From positions 62,001 through 126,000 of the forward strand of contig NZ_LT906483.1 of assembly GCF_900187065.1 (NCBI RefSeq): a DNA stretch of 64,000 nt, written 5' to 3'. The notes beneath the pieces were generated by a model that was not told the DNA's origin, searched no databases, and was given only the letters and a program-made list of their open reading frames with translations. This document shows, piece after piece, positions 26,341-36,311 of this stretch. This stretch comes from Mycolicibacterium thermoresistibile (GTDB taxonomy: Bacteria > Actinomycetota > Actinomycetes > Mycobacteriales > Mycobacteriaceae). The number at the start of each line of letters is the position of its first letter. Within the stretch, counting starts at the first letter, position 1. The position numbers were made by a program, and so were the translations under genes.

Positions 26341-28035
26341 CCCGGATTTTTCGTGGAATGTTGCCCTTGATGGCGTGTAGATAAGCGAAAGTGCCTGTCC
26401 TGTAAGGAATAATCGGACTTGTCTAAGGTTCGGATCGTTCCCACGGAAAGGCACCTCGCAGGTGAAGAATATCGCGGTCGCACCACGGGTGAAAGTCTCA
26501 GCCGACGGCCACGGCGTCGTGTCGCACGCCGGGATGGGCATGGTGCGTGAACTCGCCGACCGCACGGGCCTATCAACGCAGGTCACCGTAGCTTTGGCCG
26601 ACACCTACCGGGGCCCGTGGGTTTACGCCCCCGGTGATGTCTTCGCTGATCTGGCCGCCGCGGTCGCCGACGGGGCGGACTGCATCGACGGGGTCGGCCA
26701 GCTGTGCGGCGATCGTGAGCATGTGTTCGGTGCCGCGGCGTCGACGACGACGATGTGGCGGCTGGTCGATGAGCGCATCGACGCCGCCCACCTGCCCGCG
26801 GTGCGGGCCGCGCGGGCCGCCGCGCGAGCGGCGGCCTGGGACGCCGCAGCGGCCCCCGCTGATCAGGACTGGTTGCACATCGACCTCGATGCGACCCTGG
26901 TCATCGATCACTCCGACAACAAAGCCGGCGCCACGCCGACCTGGAAGAAGACGTTCGGCCACCATCCGCTGCTGGCGTTTTTGGACCGCCCGGAGATCGC
27001 CGGTGGGGAAGCTCTGGGCGGGCTGTTGCGCACCAGCAACGCCGGTGCCAACACCGCCAGCGATCACATCATTGTCCTGGAGCAGGCCCTGGCCGCGCTG
27101 CCCCCAGCGTGGCAGCCCGACCCCGATCAACCCGGCGACCCCGATAAGCCGAAGGTGTTGGTGCGCTGCGACACCGCCGGGGCCACCCATAAGTTCGCCG
27201 AGGCCTGCCGCACTGCCGGGGTGGGGTTCTCGTTCGGCTACCCCGTCGACGTTCGCGTCCAGGACGCCGTGGACACCCTCAACCTCGGTTCATGCTGGTA
27301 TCCGGCCATCGACACCCGCGGCGGAATCCGCGACGGGGCCTGGGTCGCCGAGGCCACCGACCTGGTCAACCTCGAGAGCTGGCCGCCCGGCACCCGACTG
27401 ATCCTGCGCAAGGAGCGCCCCCATCCGGGTGCACAGTTACGGTTCACCGACGCCGACGGGATGCGCGTCACCGCGTTCATCACCGACACACCCCACGGCG
27501 TGGTGCCCGGGCAAGTCGCCGGCCTGGAGCTACGTCATCGCCAGCACGCCCGCGTCGAAGACCGCATCCGCGAACTCAAAGCCACCGGCCTGCGCAACCT
27601 GCCGTGTCACTCGTTTTGGGCCAACGCCGCCTGGCTGGAAATCGTGCTGGCCGCCGCCGACCTGGTCACCTGGACCAGACTCATCGGCTTCCGCAACCAG
27701 CCCGGGCTGGCCCGCGCCGAGATCAACACTTTCCGCTACCGCGTCCTGCACGTCGCCGCCCGCATCACCCGCGGCGCCCGCCAACTACGGCTACGCATCG
27801 ACACCACCTGGCGATGGGCCGCAGCGATCGTCACCGCCTGGCAACACCTGCGCACCGCCTTCGGATAACCGCCAGCCCCCTTGACCACCGATCACGAAAG
27901 AACCACAGGCCCTGGGAAAGCCCGCCCCACCCGGCGACACGGGACGACCGATCATGCCCTCATACCAAAAAAACCGCCCCAGCAACACAACCAGCGTTCA
28001 AAGCAACTCCGCGTCAACTCGATGCAAAATCGAGG
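26341..28035 (+). mobile_element. IS1380-family element, copy A
   Basis: 1695 bp. Ends CCCGGATTTTTCGTGG (left) and, in reverse, CCTCGATTTTGCATCG (right) form imperfect terminal inverted repeats. A 4-bp target duplication CTAG flanks it (26337-26340 and 28036-28039). It carries one intact transposase gene. Copy B at 36483-38177 is inverted, the same length and almost identical. Confidence 0.92.
26462..27868 (+). CDS. IS1380-family transposase, copy A
   Basis: 468 aa from a GTG. DDE-type transposase with LHIDLDATLVIDHSDNKAGA (first Asp region), VRCDTAGATHKF (second) and the C-terminal ELRHRQHARVEDRIRELKAT containing the Glu region. Intact. It differs from copy B by one visible residue near the C-terminus (RIDTTWRW against RIDATWRW). 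Confidence 0.93.
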   Translation: MKNIAVAPRVKVSADGHGVVSHAGMGMVRELADRTGLSTQVTVALADTYRGPWVYAPGDVFADLAAAVADGADCIDGVGQLCGDREHVFGAAASTTTMWRLVDERIDAAHLPAVRAARAAARAAAWDAAAAPADQDWLHIDLDATLVIDHSDNKAGATPTWKKTFGHHPLLAFLDRPEIAGGEALGGLLRTSNAGANTASDHIIVLEQALAALPPAWQPDPDQPGDPDKPKVLVRCDTAGATHKFAEACRTAGVGFSFGYPVDVRVQDAVDTLNLGSCWYPAIDTRGGIRDGAWVAEATDLVNLESWPPGTRLILRKERPHPGAQLRFTDADGMRVTAFITDTPHGVVPGQVAGLELRHRQHARVEDRIRELKATGLRNLPCHSFWANAAWLEIVLAAADLVTWTRLIGFRNQPGLARAEINTFRYRVLHVAARITRGARQLRLRIDTTWRWAAAIVTAWQHLRTAFG

Positions 28036-28039
28036 CTAG

Positions 28040-28216
28040 CAGCCGGTATATCGATGGCTCACCATTGTTCCGCATCCGTTCGGCGAGGCGACTGGTCGTC
28101 GTCGAGCCCGCGCGGCCGCCGCCGGTGAGACCCAACATCGAGGAGCGGTCGATCGAAGGTGCCCCGGTGCACGCGTTGGTCCGCCTCGCCGAGGAAGTGC
28201 GAGCTGATCGGCAACA
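28040..28216. other. Unassigned DNA downstream of IS1380 copy A
   Basis: Short frames exist on both strands but none matches a family I recognise or any other part of the window. It does not continue the truncated membrane-protein gene on the other side of the element. Confidence 0.4.
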
Positions 28217-28700
28217 TGGGACTGCACGCCCGACGGGCCACTCTGGCACGGTTGAACTCGGTTTCCGGCCAGGTCTCGATCATTGAGCATTTCGGGGGTC
28301 GGGCCGGACTAATCGCGAGTGGACTCGCAGTCGCTACAGGAGCACCGGCGTTCGCCGATAGCGACACGTCGGGCTACGTGAGGGGTCCTGGATCGCGGCC
28401 GGGCTGATCGACCACGACGGCGATCCGTGCAACATGATCGATGGACTTTGCCACGGACAGTCCCCGAACGCGCGCGCTGCGATCCAGACCGGCATGCACG
28501 TCTGCAGTGAGGTCAAGCAGGGCAATTCACGCGACTCCGTCGTGTATCAACTCAGCCATGGCGAGGCCCTGATGCCGTCGTCCTATGCCGCGCCGATCAC
28601 TCTACGACGCCGCCACCGCCTATTTGTGCTGACCGAGGGAATAGGCGCTGACGCCTCCCTGGTGTCGCAGGATCCATGTGAGGCAGTGGCGTTCGCGTGA
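28217..28700 (+). pseudogene. Frameshifted DUF732-like small secreted protein
   Basis: A signal-peptide-like segment (GLIASGLAVATGAPAFADSD, with an AFA cleavage pattern) runs into TSGYVRG and then meets a stop. One frame over, LIDHDGDPCNMIDGLCHGQS, then IQTGMHVCSEVKQGNSRD and VVYQLSHGE continue, with the Cys spacing and G-x-S pattern of the mycobacterial DUF732 family. The break is near 28380. The start is uncertain. The assignment is by pattern only. Confidence 0.45.
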
Positions 28701-28898
28701 GTAATAGCTGCCGATGCGCAGAATGGGGCGATGCGACACCGAGTAAAGCTGCACGGCGGTCGGTTCCAGCGTCAACCACCGAGTCCAGCTATGGCACCTC
28801 GGTAGAGGTGAACGACGCGGCCAAGTGGTTCACCCAGAAAGTACCGGTGGCAGATCTGGTCAATGGGTGCGACATCGCTCGCGGCGTGCCGACCATCC
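28701..28898. other. Unassigned DNA before the WXG100 gene stop
   Basis: Overlapping short frames on both strands; no motif or paralogue support. Confidence 0.4.
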
Positions 28899-29198
28899 TC
28901 AGATTGACCGGTCGATGCTCTCGCCGCTCGTCTCGTCTTGCTGTTCATAGACGTTCGCCGCACTATGCAGATTGAGGGCGATGTCTTCGAGCCGAGTCGC
29001 GCGAGCCGTGTCAGAAAGCTCCCAAGAGTCGCGCAACCGTTCGAAAGCTGCCAGAGCAGTGCCTTTCCAGCCCATTTGGCATCCGGCCATTGCCACCATG
29101 TTCGCACTTAGCTTAGCAATTGCTTCGGCGCTGGCAACGTCGAGCCGCGCTGCCTGAAGGCGCAGTTGAGACGGATCGACTTTGAGAGGCTGTGGCAT
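28899..29198 (-). CDS. WXG100-family ESX substrate, divergent from the hydrolase operon
   Basis: 99 aa from the ATG at 29198 (GGAAGG upstream). Helical hairpin with WKG at about residue 44 and a C-terminal YEQQD (YxxxD), so it has both hallmarks of type VII substrates. Only ~108 bp separate it from the divergent WXG-headed hydrolase gene, and the two may form a heterodimer for export. It is not a close copy of EsxA or EsxB. Confidence 0.78.
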   Translation of the reverse strand: MPQPLKVDPSQLRLQAARLDVASAEAIAKLSANMVAMAGCQMGWKGTALAAFERLRDSWELSDTARATRLEDIALNLHSAANVYEQQDETSGESIDRSI

Positions 29199-29271
29199 CA
29201 AAATACCTTCCGATGTGACTGTCGAGGTTAACTATACTGAGCGAATGTTTGCGCGCAGCGCACGAATTTCC

Positions 29272-29290
29272 CGCGGTATTGAGTACCGCG
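29272..29290. promoter_or_regulatory. Palindrome in the divergent WXG100/hydrolase promoter region
   Basis: CGCGGTA and TACCGCG are separated by TTGAG, 16 bp before the hydrolase ATG. Its position between divergent genes suggests an operator for a dimeric regulator. TATACT (29233-29238) nearby may be a -10 element. Confidence 0.4.
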
Positions 29291-29306
29291 CACAAGGGGC
29301 CAGATC

Positions 29307-30968
29307 ATGGCGTTGACGTTTGAAGACGTCGAGGACTGGACGCGCAAGACGAGCACGCTGGAGACGCTGCAGGACGAACTTAATCAGCGCACCACCACGC
29401 TGGCGGGATTGCAGGAACAGCTGGCCGGGATCCGGCGACTCGACGGGTGGGAAGGCAGCGCCTCGCGTGCTGCTCGACAGTCCTTCGATCCAGTTGACGA
29501 TGACATCGCCAACGCTGCGGCTGCGGTCGGTGCGGTGCGAACTCAGGTCGGGGAAACGATCGCCGAGCTGACTGAGTTACGTACTGCTATTAGCGAAGCC
29601 AAGCAGTACGCGAGCGCGAACGGTTACGCCATTCAGTTCAACGGGCGCGTCATCGACTTGTGGGATCTCGACGACAGAGCCAACGCGACTCCTGCTGAAC
29701 TTGAGCAGCACAAGGCCGCTGAGGCAGAGCTCCAGACGATGGTCAGTGAAATTGTTGAACGCGGGAACGAGATCGAAGCCGAGTCTGCGCGGGTCTTGTG
29801 GGCTGCTAACTCCGGGGAGATCAGCGCCGACGGCCTAACCGACGTCGAACAAGCCACTAATGCGGGTGCACGTTTCGCGCTGGAACCCGGCGCAGAACCA
29901 CAAGAAGTGGAGAACTGGTGGAACACACTCTCCCCCGAGCAGCAGGAATGGATGATCGACAACCGCCCCGATTGGGTCCGGAACGTCGACGGCATCCCCA
30001 CGGAAGTCCGCGACGAGTCAAACCGAATTTGGCTTCCTCAGGAACGCGCACGTCTGGAAGACGAGTTGAGACAAGAACTTGCCGCGAACCCGAACCCGAA
30101 CCGGCCACCGTTTGGGATGCCCGCGCGGGCGCTGGAGCGAAAAATCAATGATCTCCGGAAGATTGAGCAAGTGCTTGACCAGAAAGATACTTACCTTATT
30201 GGCCTGGATACCTCGGGCGACGCGACTAAAGCAATTCTCGCTGTCGGCAACCCCGATGAAGCGGACCACGTGGCAGTTACTGTGCCAGGAATGGGGTCTC
30301 AGGACGATGCGGGTAGCACCATCGAGGGGATGACGCGCGAGGGAACGCTAATGCAAGCCGAAGCCCAAACACAGCTTGAGCGGGCGGGTAGGGGTGACGA
30401 GACCGTGGCGACTGTGGCGTGGATGAACTATGACACTCCGCCCGGCCTGCTAGAGGGGGCAGGTAGTGATGCTCGAGCCACGGGAGCCGCGCCGGTGTTG
30501 TCGAACTATTTGGAGTCGATCGACGTCACTAGTACCGGTACAGAAGAGCCCCACTTGACCCTGGTCGGTCACTCCTATGGCTCACTGGCCGCCGGGCTTT
30601 CGTTGCAGGAGGGTGCAAGCGACGTGGTCGATGACTATGTCGCCTACGGCTCCCCAGGCTTCTACGCCATGGACGAATCCCAACTGGGGATGCAGCAGGG
30701 ACATGTGTTCGTCATGCAGGCCCCCGACGATCCAATCCGGCTTGTGGCGGAGACCCCGTGGTTTGGTGGTGACCCTGCCGACGGTTCCTTTGTGCAGCTT
30801 TCGACGACCGCCGGTACCACCCCCGACGGCGTCTACCGGGAAGGTGCCAGCGGCCACTCTGAATATCCTCGACCGTTTAATGCTGACGGCACGGACAGAC
30901 TACGAGTGACCGGTTACAACACCGCCGCGGTCATCGCTGGATTATCAGAAACGGCCGTGCGCAAATGA
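29307..30968 (+). CDS. WXG-headed alpha/beta hydrolase 2 (DUF1023-type), putative ESX effector
   Basis: 553 aa. N-terminal helical hairpin with WEGSA at about residue 48, a linker with EVENWWNTLSPEQQEWM, and a C-terminal alpha/beta hydrolase with nucleophile elbow GHSYGS (about residue 420) and late His SGHSEYP (about 517). The layout is the same as the 607-aa protein at 13610, but sequence similarity is limited mostly to the catalytic part and the EEW/WW linker. The stop overlaps the next gene (ATGA). Confidence 0.82.
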   Translation: MALTFEDVEDWTRKTSTLETLQDELNQRTTTLAGLQEQLAGIRRLDGWEGSASRAARQSFDPVDDDIANAAAAVGAVRTQVGETIAELTELRTAISEAKQYASANGYAIQFNGRVIDLWDLDDRANATPAELEQHKAAEAELQTMVSEIVERGNEIEAESARVLWAANSGEISADGLTDVEQATNAGARFALEPGAEPQEVENWWNTLSPEQQEWMIDNRPDWVRNVDGIPTEVRDESNRIWLPQERARLEDELRQELAANPNPNRPPFGMPARALERKINDLRKIEQVLDQKDTYLIGLDTSGDATKAILAVGNPDEADHVAVTVPGMGSQDDAGSTIEGMTREGTLMQAEAQTQLERAGRGDETVATVAWMNYDTPPGLLEGAGSDARATGAAPVLSNYLESIDVTSTGTEEPHLTLVGHSYGSLAAGLSLQEGASDVVDDYVAYGSPGFYAMDESQLGMQQGHVFVMQAPDDPIRLVAETPWFGGDPADGSFVQLSTTAGTTPDGVYREGASGHSEYPRPFNADGTDRLRVTGYNTAAVIAGLSETAVRK

Positions 30969-31582
30969 CATCGAGCTCGTCACCCCACGGCAAGCGATCG
31001 GGACGGCTGTGGTGGACCCTCGGAATTGCCGTCGCCGTGCTCCTCGTCGTGTTATCGGCCGTCGTCGTCTGGCTTTCAAACGCTCTCCAACCCCCGCAGG
31101 AGGAACCCGTGACCGCCGAAGAAGTGACCGCGTTGGAAGAACGGCTCCGGTCCAAGGACTCGGCCGAGGACACTCTCACCCATTACGAAGCGCTGCTCGC
31201 TCAAACGGCAGACCAGGTAGCCGCTCTGGTGCCCGGCCTCACCTGGCGATGGAACCGCGAGGACACCACCATCTCTTGCGCTGGGCCGCTGGCCGACACC
31301 CGTGGTGTTCAAGTGCTGACCCGCCACGCGCTTTTCGACGGCCCCATTCCCGATGAAGCATGGCCACACGCATTCGCCATCGTGCGGAGTCAAGCCGCCA
31401 CCTTGGGGGCGACTGACGTATTCACCTATAAGGATGGGCCTGGCGACCATGACGTGGCGATCTCCGGAGACGACGGGGTAGAGATCCGGTTCGGCACACG
31501 GATTGCGGCAACCTTGTCAGCGCGCAGTGACTGCCGCCTGAAACAAGCAGACCTCGAGTCGGTGAGCCGCGAGTCTCGATGA
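30965..31582 (+). CDS. Membrane-anchored LppA-like protein, partner of hydrolase 2
   Basis: 205 aa. A short basic N-terminus, one hydrophobic anchor (WTLGIAVAVLLVVLSAVVVWL) without a lipobox Cys, then a coiled region and an outer domain with two cysteines (ISCAGP, SDCRLK). The start overlaps the hydrolase stop by 4 bp. The lipoprotein at 13078 has the same relation to the other hydrolase, so hydrolase plus anchored two-Cys protein is a repeated pair. An immunity or accessory role is inferred from context. Confidence 0.72.
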   Translation: MTSSSSPHGKRSGRLWWTLGIAVAVLLVVLSAVVVWLSNALQPPQEEPVTAEEVTALEERLRSKDSAEDTLTHYEALLAQTADQVAALVPGLTWRWNREDTTISCAGPLADTRGVQVLTRHALFDGPIPDEAWPHAFAIVRSQAATLGATDVFTYKDGPGDHDVAISGDDGVEIRFGTRIAATLSARSDCRLKQADLESVSRESR

Positions 31583-31594
31583 GGCACGGCTTAG

Positions 31595-33210
31595 CCTCGA
31601 TCTTTCACCTGCTGCTTGATTGAGGTTGTTTGTGGTTGCAGGTGTGGGGTTGTGGTGGTGGGCAGCGTGGGGTTCCGGCGTTGCGGTTCTCGCCGGTGCT
31701 CCTGGGTCCTTGGTCGTCGTGACTGGGCTGGGTGTTCAGGTGGGTTGTAGTGCGGTGAAGCCGGTTTCGATGAGGTCACTCCAGGGCCAGCCGCGGGGCA
31801 GCCGTAAGAGGCGGCGCCGCCCGGAGGTGATGATGCGCCCGGCCACGCCAGCAGTCGCAGGCGTAGCCGTTTGGGTTCCCAGCGCCGGGCCGGATGGGTG
31901 CCGAAGGCCAGGAGTTGGGTCCAGGCCAGCAGGTCAGCGGCCAGCAGCGTGATCTCCAGCCAGATCTGATTCTGGGCGAAGCCGTGGAACGGCAGGTTGG
32001 TCAGGCCGGTGTCTTTGAGGTTGCGGATGCGGTCCTCAGCGCGGGCGCGTTGACGGTGACGGACTTCCAGATCGGGGATCGACCAGCCGCGGGTGTTGGT
32101 GGCAAAGCAGGTGATCCGCCAGCCGTTGTCGTCGGTGAGCCGCAGCTGGGCGCCGGGGTGAGGCCGCTCTCGACGGGCGATGACCCGCATCCCGGCCGGC
32201 CAGCCGCGCAGCGTGTCGGGCAGATACCGGGTCAACTCGGCGACCTGGGCACCGTCGCGTGGTGCACCATCGGAGTCGAGGGCGGCCCGCCAGGCCTGCC
32301 GCGGCACCCGGCTCAGGGCCTCGACGATCGGAGGCATGCCGTAGAACCCGACCGAATACTGCAGGCCCAGGTCGGTGATGTGATGCAGGAAGTCTTTGAC
32401 CCCGCCACCGGTGTCGGTGCGCACCACCACGTTCTCACGCTCGTGTTCGGGCAGCTGGGCCAGCGCGGCATCCAGGACGCTGATGTGGTCGGCGGCGCTG
32501 TTGGCCCCAGCACAGCCCGGCCGCAGCAGCCCGGCCAGCGCCTCTCCGGATCCTGCGATGCCGTGATCGCAGAACGCCAGCATCGGATGAAACCCGAACC
32601 CGGACTTGAACGTCGGTGCCGCACCCTGCTTGTCGCTGTGGGCGGTGACCAGGGTGGCGTCCAGATCGATGATCACCTGAGTGCCCACCCCGGGCAGCGG
32701 CCGCTGCCGGCGCCACACCCGCTCACGTGCTGTGGCCCGTGCGGCGCGGATCGCGGTGATCGCGGCATCGACGTCGCCGGCCAGGGTGGCGATCAATCGT
32801 GACACGCTGGCATCAGAGGCCACCGGCCCGAACACCTCGGGCTGGGCCCGTACGACCGCGACATCGGCGGCGCAGTCTCCACCGAGGGCGACCGCGGTCA
32901 CCAGATCCAGCAGCACCTTGGCGGGGTCGTGCACCGATCGTGAGGTCCGCCACGGCGCCAACGCCGCTGACATGGCCTTATCCAGTCCCGAACAGGACAG
33001 TGTCCGGGCCAACAGCACCCCGCCAGCCGACGAGACCAGCGACTCGCGACCCGAATCCACCACCAGAGAACAAACCGCGCTACGCTTCACCTACGGAGTG
33101 CCTTCCCACTTGGCGAACTTTGACCCTCAGCAAGTCAATCTTCTCAAGCAGGACAGGCACTTCCGTGCATTACAGGCCCGCGTCACAGACCATTTCGTGA
33201 AACGTCGAGG
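31595..33210 (-). mobile_element. IS1380-family element, second type
   Basis: 1616 bp. Ends CCTCGATCTTTCACCTGC (left) and, in reverse, CCTCGACGTTTCACGAAATG (right) form imperfect inverted repeats. A target duplication TTAG flanks it (31591-31594 and 33211-33214). It is related to but clearly different from copies A and B. It lies just after the hydrolase 2 operon. Confidence 0.9.
31736..33090 (-). pseudogene. IS1380-type transposase, 3' frameshift
   Basis: From a GTG at 33090. DDE motifs IIDLDATLVTAHSDKQGAA, VRTDTGGGVKDF and EVRHRQRARAEDRIRNLKDT are intact. The frame is lost near 31846, where GCGTGGCC replaces the expected GCGGTGGCC (one G missing). The other frame restores AGRIITSGRRRLLRLPRGW and ends at about 31736 with ETGFTALQPT. 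Only the C-terminal ~40 residues are affected, so partial function is possible; the open frame itself runs on to 31591. Confidence 0.8.
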
Positions 33211-33214
33211 TTAG

Positions 33215-33461
33215 CCGTCGTGACGGCTGGCATATTGACGCTTCCAGGCGACGCTCTACGGGTGCTGGCTGAGACGTTCGAGTAGGGCTAAGAGTAATGC
33301 CGGAGCGGCGTAATTCAATCATGAGTCGAGAGGTTTGGATGGCCCTGCGCTGCTGTAACCGGCAGAGGCAGTGGAGGCACCTATAGCAAATGGCATAGAG
33401 TGCCTTACCATGGCCAGGCCTCGAAATGTCTGAGTTGCTAACGATTTTGATAGCTTGAGAG
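33215..33461. other. Gene-free stretch between IS1380 and IS256 elements
   Basis: About 250 bp without a supported coding frame, promoter motif or paralogous fragment. Confidence 0.45.
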
Positions 33462-33494
33462 GAGGAATTGTCAAGACCTGTGGATCGGGGTGTT

Positions 33495-34138
33495 TCAGGC
33501 GACCTCCGTTCCGGCTTGCTGATCGCCGTCTGAGGGCGGGGTTGGTGGGGTGATCTCGGTGGGGCGTTCGAGCAGTTTGCCCTTGTGGAAGACCGCGCCG
33601 GCGCGCACCAGGGCGACCAGGTGTGGTGCGTTGACGGCGCGCCAGCGGGCCGCGGCGGCGTCGATGAGCTTGTAGGCCATGGCCAGACCAGCTGCTCGTG
33701 ACCCCGGACCTTTGGTGACTTTGGTGCGCAAACGCACTGTGGCGAAGGTGCTTTCGATCGGATTCGTGGTGCGTAGGTGGATCCAGTGCTCGGCGGGATA
33801 GCGGTAGAATTCCAGCAGGGTGTCCAGATCGTCGGTGATCTTGGCGACCGCCTTGGGATATTTGGCGCCGAAGTCGACCTCGAAGGCTTTGACCGCGACC
33901 TGGGCTTTGTCGATATCCTCGGCGTTGTAGATCTCTTTGAGCGCTGCCAACGCCGACGGGTGTGCTGATTTCGGCAGCGCGGCAAGGACATTGGCTTGCT
34001 TGTGAAACCAGCACCGCTGCTCACGGGCGGCCGGGAACACTTCGCGCACCGCGTTCCAAAACCCCAAGGCGCCATCGCCGACCGCGAGCACTGGGGCGGT
34101 CATGCCGCGTCGTTTACAGTCGCGCAGCAGATCAGCCC
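33495..34138 (-). pseudogene. Outer IS256 transposase, C-terminal fragment
   Basis: Begins at the ADLLRDCKRRGM point and runs to the stop, with DGALGFWNAVREVF and NPIESTFATVRLRT (the mutator-type signature). It is the continuation of the N-terminal fragment at 35630-36311. Almost identical to the matching part of the inner transposase. Confidence 0.88.
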
Positions 34139-35629
34139 GAGGAATTGTCAATACCTGTGGATCGGGGTGTTTCAGGCGACCTCCGTTCCGGTGTGCTGAT
34201 CGTCGCCTGAGGGCGGTGTTGGTGGGGTGATTTCGGTGGGTCGTTCGAGCAGTTTGCCTTTATGGAAGACCGCGCCGGCGCGGACCAGGGCGACCAGGTG
34301 TGGGGCGTTGACGGCGCGCCAGCGGGCCGCGGCGGCGTCGATGAGCTTGTAGGCCATCGCTAGTCCGGCCGCTCGTGATCCGGGCCCCTTGGTGACCTTG
34401 GTCCTCAAACGCACTGTGGCAAAGGTGGATTCGATCGGATTCGTCGTTCGCAGATGAATCCAATGTTCGGCCGGATACTTGTAGAATTCCAGCAGCACAT
34501 CGAGGTCGTCGGTGATCTTAGCGACCGCCTTGGGATACTTCGCGCCGAAGTCGGCCTCGAAGGCCTTGACCGCGATCTGGGCCTTGTCGATATCCTCGGC
34601 GTTATAGATCTCCTTGATCGCCGCCAGCGCCGACTGGTGCGCTGATGTCGGCAGTGCGGCAAGAACATTGGCCTGCTTATGAAACCAGCAGCGCTGCTCT
34701 TTGGTGGCCGGGAAAACTTCGCGGACTGCTTTCCAGAACCCGAGTGCACCGTCACCGATCGCGAGTACGGGGGCGGTCATGCCGCGCCGTTTGCAGTCGC
34801 GCAGCAGATCGGCCCACGACTCGGCCGATTCACGGTAGCCGTCGGTGATCGCCACGAGCTCCTTGCGGCCGTCAGCGCGCATACCGAGCATCACCAGCAA
34901 GCAGAGTTTCTCCTGGTCCAGCCGCACCTTGAGGTGAATGCCGTCGACCCACAGATACACGTAATCAGTGGCCGAGAGGTCGCGACGACCGAACGCGGCG
35001 GCCTCGTCTTGCCACTGCGACGTGAGCCGGGTGATCGTGCTGGCCGACAACCCGGCACCGGAGCCGAGGAACTGCTCGAGGGCAGGGGTGAAATCGTTGC
35101 TCGACAGGCCGTGCAGGTACAGCAGCGGCAGTACCTCGGACATCTGCGGGGACTTGCGCGCCCAGGCCGGCAGGATCGCCGAGGAGAACCGCTTGCGTTC
35201 ACCGGTGTCGGGGTCGACACGTTTGTCGTTGACCCGCGGGGCCCTCACCTGCACCGCGCCGGCTGCGGTCAGCACCTCGCGCGGCTGGTGGTAGCCGTTG
35301 CGGACCACCAACCGGTGACCGTTCTCGTCGAGTTGATCGGCGAACTGCGCCACGTAGGCGGCGACCTCGGCCTGCAACGCCGCGGCCAGCATCTGCCGGG
35401 CCCCGTCGCGGACAATCTCATCCAACAACGACCGACCAGCACCACTGTCGGTGTTGTCGTTGGCCTCCGCGCCGTCGTGAACTACCGTGAGCATGGGCGT
35501 ACCTTCCCAACCAGCGCGCCAACGCCGGTCTTGATCGAATACCTGATTCCGTGAAGATCATCCTCGGGAAGGTGCGCCCATCTTCACGCCCCCACACCGA
35601 GGCTCATCCACAGGTTCTGATCATTCCTC
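34139..35629 (-). mobile_element. IS256-family element (inner), intact, nested in its relative
   Basis: 1491 bp. Ends GAGGAATTGTCAATACCTG and, in reverse, GAGGAATGATCAGAACCTG. The 9-bp target duplication GATCAGCCC flanks it (34130-34138 and 35630-35638). Removing the element and one duplication restores the outer transposase reading frame. Confidence 0.95.
34172..35494 (-). CDS. IS256-family (mutator-type) transposase, intact
   Basis: 440 aa. DDE residues lie in YVYLWVDGIHLKVRLDQEK, APVLAIGDGALGFWKAVREV and TTNPIESTFATVRLRTKV. Complete from MLTVVHDGAEAND to the C-terminal Pro/Thr tail. It is the only unbroken IS256-type transposase in the window and could mobilise the related ends of the outer element. 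Confidence 0.95.
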   Translation of the reverse strand: MLTVVHDGAEANDNTDSGAGRSLLDEIVRDGARQMLAAALQAEVAAYVAQFADQLDENGHRLVVRNGYHQPREVLTAAGAVQVRAPRVNDKRVDPDTGERKRFSSAILPAWARKSPQMSEVLPLLYLHGLSSNDFTPALEQFLGSGAGLSASTITRLTSQWQDEAAAFGRRDLSATDYVYLWVDGIHLKVRLDQEKLCLLVMLGMRADGRKELVAITDGYRESAESWADLLRDCKRRGMTAPVLAIGDGALGFWKAVREVFPATKEQRCWFHKQANVLAALPTSAHQSALAAIKEIYNAEDIDKAQIAVKAFEADFGAKYPKAVAKITDDLDVLLEFYKYPAEHWIHLRTTNPIESTFATVRLRTKVTKGPGSRAAGLAMAYKLIDAAAARWRAVNAPHLVALVRAGAVFHKGKLLERPTEITPPTPPSGDDQHTGTEVA

Positions 35630-36311
35630 GATCAGCCCACGACTCGGTCGATTCCCGGTAGCCGTCGGTGATCGCCACCAGCTCTTTGCGGCCGTCAGCG
35701 CGCACGCCCAGCATCACCAGCAAACAGAGTTTTTCCTGGTCCAGGCGGACCTTGAGGTGGATACCGTCGACCCACAGGTAGACGTAGTCGGTGCCGGACA
35801 GGTCCCGGGCCGCAAACGCGCGGGCCTCGTCCTGCCACTGCGCCGTGAGCCGGGTGATCGTGGTGGCCGACAACCCCGCACCCGAACCCAGGAACTGCTC
35901 CAATGCCGGGGTGAAGTCGCTGGTGGACAGCCCGTGCAGGTACAGCAGCGGCAGCACTTCGCTCATCTGCGGAGACTTGCGCGCCCAGGCCGGCAGGATC
36001 GCCGAGGAGAACCGTTTGCGTTCGCCGGTGTCGGGGTCGACACGTTTGTCGTTGACTCGCGGCGCTTTGACCTGCACCGCACCGGCTGCGGTCAGCACCT
36101 CGCGGGGCTGGTGGTAGCCGTTGCGCACCACCAGGCGGTGGCCGTTCTCATCGAGCTGGTCGGCGTACTGGGCCACGTAGGCGGCGACCTCGGCCTGCAA
36201 CGCGGCGGCCAGCATCTGTCGCGCCCCGTCGCGGACGATCTCATCCAACAACGAGCGACCGGGAGTGTCGCTGTCGTTGGCGTCCTCGGCGTCGTGAACT
36301 ACGGTGAGCAT
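35630..36311 (-). pseudogene. Outer IS256 transposase, N-terminal fragment
   Basis: MLTVVHDAEDANDSDTPGRS through VAITDGYRESTESWAD, and then the inner element begins. Paired with 33495-34138. The inner and outer proteins differ at only a few positions in the shared parts. Confidence 0.88.

Noticed and set aside
31894..32802. Plus-strand 302-codon frame inside the IS1380-type element
   Set aside because: Lies opposite the transposase gene, whose DDE motifs are on the minus strand.
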